Source: Archangiaceae bacterium
GTDB lineage: Bacteria > Myxococcota > Myxococcia > Myxococcales > Myxococcaceae
Length of the DNA: 64,000 bases
Direction: 5' to 3'
NCBI GenBank assembly: GCA_016879935.1
Contig: JAACJQ010000420.1
Coordinates: forward strand, 39,120-103,119
Below, one piece after another: positions 58,834-64,000 of the stretch. The translations under genes and the position numbers were made by a program. The first letter of the stretch is position 1. The number at the start of each line of letters is the position of its first letter. The notes beneath the pieces are model-generated. The model was not told where the DNA came from and searched no databases. It saw nothing but the letters and a program-made list of their open reading frames with translations.

Positions 58834-60743
58834 CGTCGATTCGTCCGAATGTGCAGGTTCGTCACGGTGCCCACACGGAGCGCCACACCGAGTACGAGCC
58901 CAGGCCTGCAGGTCGCAACGGCAGCAGGGCCGTGCGCGCCGACGGCTTCGAGCGCACGACGACGGAGCCGCAGCGGCCGACCAGCTCGACCAGTTCGCTC
59001 GACGCCGCGTTCAACTTCACCATCGACGTGGGCGGTCAGAAGATTCAGGGCAACCTGCTCGAGCTGATCCTCGCGGCGGTGCTCGAGAAGCTGCTCGGGT
59101 CGATGGACGGCCAGCAGCCGAAGATCGGTGAGCAGGTCACTGGCGACGGCCGGCAGTACGTCGTCGAGCCGGGTGACGCGAGCCCCCGGCCTGACTCCAC
59201 GTCGTCCACCACGCCGTCGACGGGCTCCACGCCCGAGACCTGGCCGAGCTGGCCTGGCAGTGGAACGGCTGGAACCAGCGGGCCGACCGGCACCCCGACG
59301 ACGACGGGCACGTCGCCGGCCACCGCGACCGGCCGCGCTGAGATTCCCGCCGACCTGTGCAGCGCCGATGGTGGCGCCAACATTCGCAGCGCCGCCGACA
59401 TCGATCGCCTGCCGATCTGGCAGTCGATGCACCCGAACGCGGTGTCGTTCTACAAGAACAAGATCCGCGAGCAGCTCGAGAGCGAGCAGCCCTCGACGAT
59501 GGGCATCAGCGGGCTGGTGATTCACATCGGCGGCAATGATGGGGTGACCACGACGCCCGGGGCCACGCCGCAGGGCCTCGATCGGTTGCCGATCTGGACC
59601 AACGAGTGGGACGCGACGACGACCGCAGCGTGGAAGCAGCGCATGTCGGTCGATCACACGCCCGTCGAGGGCCAGCTGGCGGCGCTCGAGAAGTTCCGCG
59701 CGTTCCAGCAGGAGCTGACCGGCGACGCGCCCAGGTCGTTCAACACCGGGTACCAGTCTGGCTACGTGCAGAACATGTTCATCAGCGGCGCGATCTACAA
59801 CCCGCGCTTCTACGAGCTGGGCCGTGAGCAGAAGCAGTTCATCACCTCGGAGTACCAGCGCCTGCTCGGCCGGCCGCCCTCGAGGAACGAACTTCAGAAG
59901 TGGACGTACCTGTCGGCGAACATGTCGGTGAACGAGAGCGAGTTCACGAAGCTGAAGACGAAGTTCGCGACGATCACGCCGGGCGAGCTGACGGCGTCGG
60001 TGCCCGAGCGCTTCACCGACCGGGAGATCGCCGACGGCGTGCGCGCGTACCTGCAGGCGAACCCGAACGCGACGGAGGCGCAGATTCGGCAGGTGGCGAC
60101 GAGCCAGTACGGCGTGTCGAGCAACCAGCTCGATCGCGTGAAGCGCGACTACTTCCCCTCGACGTCAGCGACTCCGGCGCCGCGCACGTATACCGACCGC
60201 GAAGTGGCCGACGGCGTTCGGGCGTACATCGCGGCGAACCCGAACGCGACGGAAGCGCAGATTCGGCAGGTGGCGACGAGCCAGTACGGCGTGTCGAGCG
60301 CGCAGCTCGATCGCGTGAAGCGCGACTTCTTCCCCGCGACGCCAGCGCCCACCACCACGACTCCGGCGCCGCGTACGTACGCCGACCGCGAGGTGGCTGA
60401 CGGCGTGCGGGCGTACATCGCGGCGAACCCTGGCGCGACCGAGGCGCAGATTCGGCAGGTGGCGACGAGCCAGTACGGCGTGTCGAGCGCGCAGCTCGAT
60501 CGCGTGAAGCGCGACTACTTCCCCTCGACTCCGGCGCCCGTCACGCAGCCGACGACCACCCAACCCACGACCACGACGCCGAGCTCGCCTGCCTACACCG
60601 ATGCCCAGGTGGCCGACGGCGTGCGCGCGTACATCGCGGCGAACCCTGGCGCGACCGAGGCGCAGATTCGTCAGGTGGCGATGAGCCAGTACGGGGTGTC
60701 GTCGGCGCAGCTCGACCGCGTGAAGCGCGACTACTTCAGCTGA
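58830..60743 (+). CDS. Protein with four 49-residue C-terminal repeats, unknown function
   Basis: 637 residues with no signal peptide or membrane helix. Residues about 95-190 are Ser/Thr/Pro/Gly-rich. The middle (about 190-390) has a helical segment (FITSEYQRLLGRPPSRNELQKW) that loosely recalls DUF4214-like linker domains. The C-terminus holds four repeats of exactly 49 residues (pattern Y-T-D-R-E-V-A-D-G-V-R-A-Y-I-A-A-N-P-x-A-T-E-A-Q-I...DRVKRDYF) joined by Thr/Pro linkers. Each unit looks like three short helices. The gene ends with a repeat, 13 bp into the convergent DUF1295 gene. Function unknown; multivalent binding is a reasonable guess. Confidence 0.72.
   Translation: MTSIRPNVQVRHGAHTERHTEYEPRPAGRNGSRAVRADGFERTTTEPQRPTSSTSSLDAAFNFTIDVGGQKIQGNLLELILAAVLEKLLGSMDGQQPKIGEQVTGDGRQYVVEPGDASPRPDSTSSTTPSTGSTPETWPSWPGSGTAGTSGPTGTPTTTGTSPATATGRAEIPADLCSADGGANIRSAADIDRLPIWQSMHPNAVSFYKNKIREQLESEQPSTMGISGLVIHIGGNDGVTTTPGATPQGLDRLPIWTNEWDATTTAAWKQRMSVDHTPVEGQLAALEKFRAFQQELTGDAPRSFNTGYQSGYVQNMFISGAIYNPRFYELGREQKQFITSEYQRLLGRPPSRNELQKWTYLSANMSVNESEFTKLKTKFATITPGELTASVPERFTDREIADGVRAYLQANPNATEAQIRQVATSQYGVSSNQLDRVKRDYFPSTSATPAPRTYTDREVADGVRAYIAANPNATEAQIRQVATSQYGVSSAQLDRVKRDFFPATPAPTTTTPAPRTYADREVADGVRAYIAANPGATEAQIRQVATSQYGVSSAQLDRVKRDYFPSTPAPVTQPTTTQPTTTTPSSPAYTDAQVADGVRAYIAANPGATEAQIRQVAMSQYGVSSAQLDRVKRDYFS
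60012..60740 (+). repeat. Four direct 147-bp coding repeats
   Basis: Units at 60012-60158, 60189-60335, 60378-60524 and 60594-60740, all 147 bp (49 codons), with linkers of 30, 42 and 69 bp. Units 2 and 3 are nearly identical at the DNA level over long stretches (for example GTGGCGACGAGCCAGTACGG is shared by the first three), which points to recent duplication or gene conversion. Confidence 0.9.
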
Positions 60744-61501
60744 GCCGTTCGCGGCGGCATCGGAATGAAGGCGCTCGTCGAGGCGACGTACTCGGCGTAG
60801 CCGGGCCGATGCTTCATGGCTGACTCGAGCATCGCCACGCCCGAGACGCGCACGAGCAGGAAGGTCATGAGGGCGGCGGAGGCAACCGTCCACCAGGCGC
60901 CGACGGCGAGGCCGAAGCAGGCGAAGCCCCACCAGACGACCGCGTCACCGAAGTAGTTCGGGTGTCTCGTGTAGCGCCAGAGGCCCACGTTCATCACGCG
61001 GCCCTTGTTGGCTGTATTGGCTTTGAAGCGCGCGAGCTGCAGGTCTCCGAGGGACTCGAAGGCGACGCCGGTGAGCACGAGGAGCGTTCCCACCACGTCG
61101 AGCGGGTTCAGCTCTGTCTTGCCACGAATGGCGAACTGCACGGGGAGCACGATGAACAGCATCAACGCGCCCTGCAGGCCGAAGACGATGAACAGGGAGC
61201 GGAAGGGCCACGCCGCTCCATGCCGGTTGCGCATGGCGGTGTAGCGCGGGTCTTCACCGCGGCCGTGGTTTCGCCAGGTCAGGTAGAGGGCGAGGCGCAG
61301 GCCCCAGAGCGAGACGAGCGCGCAGACCAGCCAGCCGCGGAGCGATGGGCCCTCAACGGCGAGCGTCACCCAGCCGATGACGACGAAGCCGAAGCCCCAG
61401 AAGAGATCGACGATGCTCGAGTCGCGCAGACGCAGCGAGAGCAGCCAGAGCAGCACCATGCAGCCCGAGATGACGCCGGCGCTGACGAGGAAGGCGTCCA
61501 T
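60731..61501 (-). CDS. DUF1295 / steroid 5-alpha-reductase-like membrane protein
   Basis: 256 residues from ATG 61501. About seven membrane helices. Signature segments: SIVDLFWGFGFVVIGW, LTWRNHGRGEDPRY and the C-terminal WRYTRHPNYFGDAVVWWG, shared with DUF1295 and isoprenylcysteine methyltransferase-type proteins. The family includes reductases and methyltransferases acting on lipids; the exact reaction is unknown. It is third in a minus-strand operon. Its 5' part lies inside the 3' end of the acyltransferase reading frame (overlap 61366-61501). Confidence 0.85.
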   Translation of the reverse strand: MDAFLVSAGVISGCMVLLWLLSLRLRDSSIVDLFWGFGFVVIGWVTLAVEGPSLRGWLVCALVSLWGLRLALYLTWRNHGRGEDPRYTAMRNRHGAAWPFRSLFIVFGLQGALMLFIVLPVQFAIRGKTELNPLDVVGTLLVLTGVAFESLGDLQLARFKANTANKGRVMNVGLWRYTRHPNYFGDAVVWWGFACFGLAVGAWWTVASAALMTFLLVRVSGVAMLESAMKHRPGYAEYVASTSAFIPMPPRTAQLK

Positions 61502-62523
61502 CCCGTCGCCCGGAGGGGAGCTTCGCTGACGGGCTCGGTCTTCGAGAGCCACGCGTCCATGCGCTCCCAGCAGTGTTGGAGCCACTCGAGGCGGGCGTCG
61601 TCGCTCCTGGGAATCGAGGCGGCGCTCTCGCGCCAGAAGCGCAGGTGAATGGTTCGGCCGACGAGGCCGCCGCTCCAGATGTCTTTGAAGGTGGAGAAGC
61701 CTTCGAGGCCGGTGTGGCCGACGAAGAGCACGTCGCAGGCGGGGGCGGCGTCGAGGAGCGCGAGCGTGCCGCCGGGGCGGGGGAGGAGCAGGTGCTGGAG
61801 GCGGCTGGCGCGCTCGAAGGCGACGGGGTCGTTCTTCAGCCGCTCGAGGGAGCGGGCGCGTTTGGCGGCCGTGAAGCGGGTGCCCTCGGGGTACAGGAGC
61901 ACGCCCTGGTTCTCGCGCAGGTTGGCTTTGAGGGCGCGCACGGCGTCGATCTCTTTCGACGAATCGGAGCCGTCACGCGAGACGAAGTGGTTGGGCAGCC
62001 AGTGGCCGGCGACGTCGAGGCAGGGGTCGACGAGGAGCTCCTTCTTGAGCACGTAGCGCAGCTCGAGCAGGTGGCGGTTGGCGAGGAAGACGCCGGGAAT
62101 GAGGGTGTCGACGATGCTCGAGTGGCGAATGAGCACGAGCAGCGGGCCCTTGCCGACGAGCGCGTCACTCTCGACCTGGAAGTCGAGGCGGTAGATGGCG
62201 CGCACGAAGAAAAAGTGCATCGCGACGTAGCGGCGCTGCACGGGCCAGGTGTGGCGCTCGAGGCGCTCCGCGTTGCCGAGGCAGCGCACCCAGAGGGCGA
62301 AGAGCTGGAGCAGGCCGAAGGTCTCGGTGAAGAGGTACGCGAGGAAAAAGGTGATGAGGCGGGTGGTGGCGAGGGAGCGCAGGGTGCCGCGGGCGAGGTC
62401 GACGGCGAGGGCGACCAGCGCGAGGAGCGGAAAGAGGGCCAGCGCGAGCACGAAGCCGACGCACACCGCGGGCACGGTGAGGGCGCGGCGGGCGAGGCGG
62501 CGGAGGAGGGGCTCCCGGGTCAT
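61366..62523 (-). CDS. 1-acylglycerol-3-phosphate acyltransferase-like protein, with a 3' extension
   Basis: 385 residues from ATG 62523. The N-terminal membrane helix (VPAVCVGFVLALALFPLLALVAL) precedes the PlsC domain with H-x4-D (RHSSIVDTLIP) and the EGTR motif (YPEGTRFTAA). The last 45 or so codons (61366-61501) run out of frame through the start of the next gene, giving a Ser/Ala-rich tail (SSSAPASSRAAWCC...) that does not look like a protein domain. The natural stop may have been lost through a small frameshift. Probable role: acyl transfer in phospholipid synthesis. Confidence 0.82.
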   Translation of the reverse strand: MTREPLLRRLARRALTVPAVCVGFVLALALFPLLALVALAVDLARGTLRSLATTRLITFFLAYLFTETFGLLQLFALWVRCLGNAERLERHTWPVQRRYVAMHFFFVRAIYRLDFQVESDALVGKGPLLVLIRHSSIVDTLIPGVFLANRHLLELRYVLKKELLVDPCLDVAGHWLPNHFVSRDGSDSSKEIDAVRALKANLRENQGVLLYPEGTRFTAAKRARSLERLKNDPVAFERASRLQHLLLPRPGGTLALLDAAPACDVLFVGHTGLEGFSTFKDIWSGGLVGRTIHLRFWRESAASIPRSDDARLEWLQHCWERMDAWLSKTEPVSEAPLRATGWTPSSSAPASSRAAWCCSGCSRCVCATRASSISSGASASSSSAG

Positions 62524-63116
62524 CACTGCTCCGTACGGAGCAGGGTGAAGGAAGTTGCAGTGATCCACGCGAGCCAGACCGGGCCGGCAATCGCGAGCAA
62601 TTTCGCGGCGTCGGCGGAGGCCCACTGGAAGGCGACGGGCACGCTGAGCAGGCCACCGGCGAGCGCGAGCCAGCGGAGCTTGCCGGTCTGGGCGACGAAG
62701 GCGGCGAGCAGGCCGATGGCGAGGCAGCCGTTGAAGGTGGCGTCGAGGAGCAGGGTGAAGCGCAGGAAGGCCTGGCCGATGGCGGGCTCGGTGTTGAGCG
62801 CGACGAGGGGCGCGGGCGTGCCGGCGGCGTCGAGGAGCGCGCCGAGGCCGATGAAGACGCCGGTGACGATGGCGGCTCCGGTGCGCAGGCGGGCGGCGAA
62901 CCCGGCCGCGAAGGCCGCGAGCGCGACGAGGCCGAAGGTGAAGGCGAACGACGAGACTGCCGTGCGAATGGGGTACTGCGCGCAGCTGGCCAGCCAGCCG
63001 GGAATGTCGGCGGGCGAGTAGGGCGAGACGAACGGCTGCAACGCGACGACGGCGATGACGTTGAGGAGGACTCCAAGGAGTCCGGCGATGCCGATGGCTC
63101 GGGGGCTCCCGGTCAT
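62523..63116 (-). CDS. Six-helix membrane protein, unknown function
   Basis: 197 residues from ATG 63116. The frame is open upstream through the tRNA gene, but the residues there come from the antisense of the tRNA and are not a protein. About six hydrophobic helices (AIGIAGLLGVLLNVIAVVAL; SFAFTFGLVALAAFAAGFAA; ...; LLAIAGPVWLAWITATSFTLL). It resembles DUF4386-type proteins in length and hydrophobicity, but I cannot confirm this. Its stop shares one base with the acyltransferase start (TGATG), so it heads that operon. Confidence 0.7.
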   Translation of the reverse strand: MTGSPRAIGIAGLLGVLLNVIAVVALQPFVSPYSPADIPGWLASCAQYPIRTAVSSFAFTFGLVALAAFAAGFAARLRTGAAIVTGVFIGLGALLDAAGTPAPLVALNTEPAIGQAFLRFTLLLDATFNGCLAIGLLAAFVAQTGKLRWLALAGGLLSVPVAFQWASADAAKLLAIAGPVWLAWITATSFTLLRTEQ

Positions 63117-63204
63117 GAGGGCAGGGTACGTCGGCGTCAGGAAACGGCCATGATTTCCTTCCTTGACGGCGCGGGCGGAACTCACGTAGTGAGCCCGTAC
63201 ATCT

Positions 63205-63279
<75 letters not shown>

Positions 63280-63290
63280 TCTGAAGAACG

Positions 63291-63325
63291 ACGCCGACTT
63301 AGCCCACACAGCTAAGTCGGCGTTT
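63291..63325 (+). terminator. Terminator downstream of tRNA-fMet
   Basis: A perfect 13-bp stem (ACGCCGACTTAGC at 63291-63303 and GCTAAGTCGGCGT at 63311-63323) around a 7-nt loop, with a short TT after the stem. It lies 12 bp past the tRNA. The T run is short, but the stem is very stable. Confidence 0.75.
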
Positions 63326-63346
63326 CACTTCAACCCAAGCCGACAA

Positions 63347-63991
63347 TCACAGGTTGAGCGACGCGAAGTCGGCGGCCGCCACAACGAGGACACGAACACT
63401 CGTGTCCAGAACTCGTTCGCTTGGCACGAGGCAGTCGGGGGCGAGCTTGAAGGCATAGTCCCACGCATCTGCGGGCTCGGTCATGTTCGCAGGAATCGTT
63501 GAGGGCTGGTCGGCACCCGGCACGTTGCTCAGAAATGACTGCCTCGGCGGCGAACCTCGGTGAAACAACACCCGGCGCATGTCGTTGATGAACGACATGT
63601 CATTCTCGACCTGCGCCATCACGCTGCCGAGCTCCCGTCCCGCGGGCTTGGTTTCGAGGCGTCGCCGAACGGAGGTTTGGGACACCCTTCTGAGGGTCCT
63701 GTCATCGTGCAGCCGGAATTCTGCTGGCCAACGCAGGGCTGCCGCTGCGTAGAGCGCGAAGTGAAGGGTCTCGACTGCGGAAGCTGCGGAGCAGAAGAAT
63801 CCAAACAGATCATGATCCTGGGTGCTCCGATGGGAGTTGGACGAAGAGGATGACTGTGCGAATGAGCGAGCGTGGGTGTGGGCTGCGTGCTGTCGAAGCA
63901 CCACCGCGTTCCATTGCGGTGCGCGCCAGTTGATGAGCGTCTGACTACGGCCCGAATGGCTTAGCGCCTGCCTCCTTCTCCAGCCCGACAC
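63347..63991 (-). CDS. Hypothetical protein with HEPN-like R-x4-H motif
   Basis: Up to 214 residues; the frame is open to the window edge, so the true start may lie outside. The region is less GC-biased than the rest of the window and its codon use is mixed, which suggests transfer. It contains a helical segment with a R139-x4-H144 motif (DMRRVLFHRGSPPR) that resembles the catalytic motif of HEPN-fold ribonucleases, preceded by hydrophobic helices (DLFGFFCSAASAVETLHFALYAAAAL). No toxin partner is visible. The family assignment is tentative. Confidence 0.5.
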   Translation of the reverse strand: MSGWRRRQALSHSGRSQTLINWRAPQWNAVVLRQHAAHTHARSFAQSSSSSNSHRSTQDHDLFGFFCSAASAVETLHFALYAAAALRWPAEFRLHDDRTLRRVSQTSVRRRLETKPAGRELGSVMAQVENDMSFINDMRRVLFHRGSPPRQSFLSNVPGADQPSTIPANMTEPADAWDYAFKLAPDCLVPSERVLDTSVRVLVVAAADFASLNL

Positions 63992-64000
63992 GTGGGCGAG

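Noticed and set aside
60012..60740. Possible CRISPR array
   Set aside because: The four repeats are 147 bp and in frame, joined by short Thr/Pro-coding linkers, and encode a clear protein repeat. CRISPR repeats are 24-40 bp with unique spacers.

Overview
This is a compact, GC-rich, bacterial chromosomal window, almost certainly from the Myxococcota (Myxococcales, Cystobacterineae-like). The evidence is mixed but consistent. The type IV pilus genes pilN-pilO-pilP-pilQ are followed by a roadblock/LC7 gene, efp, accB, accC and a large TPR gene that matches the M. xanthus gliding and pilus regulator SgmX in start motif, architecture and position. There is also a carF (plasmalogen desaturase) gene, two Ser/Thr kinases with the myxobacterial-style HRD(I/V)SPQN catalytic loop, a PATAN/DUF4388 protein and several Cys-rich or small lipoproteins. 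No rRNA, CRISPR array, insertion sequence or prophage was seen. One tRNA gene (initiator tRNA-Met) lies near the right end. No stretch of more than about 200 bp lacks a gene.

Layout. 1-5.1 kb: end of the type IV pilus alignment/secretin operon (pilN', pilO, pilP, pilQ, a lipoprotein, a roadblock protein), closed by a strong intrinsic terminator. 5.1-12.2 kb: efp, accB, accC, the SgmX-like TPR protein and an ExeA/GspA-like AAA ATPase. 12.2-20.6 kb: outer-membrane biogenesis genes, namely a TamB-like protein, an Omp85 protein with about seven POTRA repeats, and a phospholipid acyltransferase. 20.6-24.4 kb (minus strand): MFS transporter, Ppx/GppA phosphatase, class V aminotransferase, GNAT. 24.5-26.5 kb: FabH-like synthase and a secreted esterase. 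26.5-29.7 kb (minus): tolQ-tolR-tolA-tolB without pal. 29.8-32.9 kb: lipoprotein, murI, membrane metalloprotease. 32.9-35.4 kb (minus): carF, an acyltransferase-fold protein with a degenerate active site, a secreted protein. 35.3-39.9 kb: metallo-beta-lactamase-fold hydrolase, M50B-like protease, leuS, lptE. 39.9-42.7 kb (minus): epimerase-RsbRD fusion, rpsT, mazG. 42.8-49.1 kb: TPR/zinc-ribbon membrane protein, PATAN protein, phoH, two envelope proteins.

49.2-58.1 kb is a signalling and surface region: two PEGA-containing Ser/Thr kinases flank a 980-residue Cys-rich repeat lipoprotein, followed by a TPR-like membrane protein and a secreted CxxCH protein. 58.3-60.7 kb holds an overlapping gene pair whose second product carries four exact-length 49-residue repeats. 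60.7-63.1 kb (minus) is a three-gene membrane-lipid operon. The tRNA-fMet gene and its terminator follow, then a less GC-rich reading frame with a HEPN-like R-x4-H motif that may mark the start of an accessory region.

Most genes are translationally coupled through 1-4 bp start/stop overlaps, and three convergent pairs end on shared or abutting palindromic stop codons. The most promising undescribed material is the roadblock and AAA ATPase genes around PilQ and SgmX, the 49-residue repeat protein with its partner, the Cys-rich lipoprotein between two kinases, the epimerase-RsbRD fusion and the tRNA-adjacent HEPN-like gene. All functional statements rest on reading motifs and gene order by eye; no database search was run.
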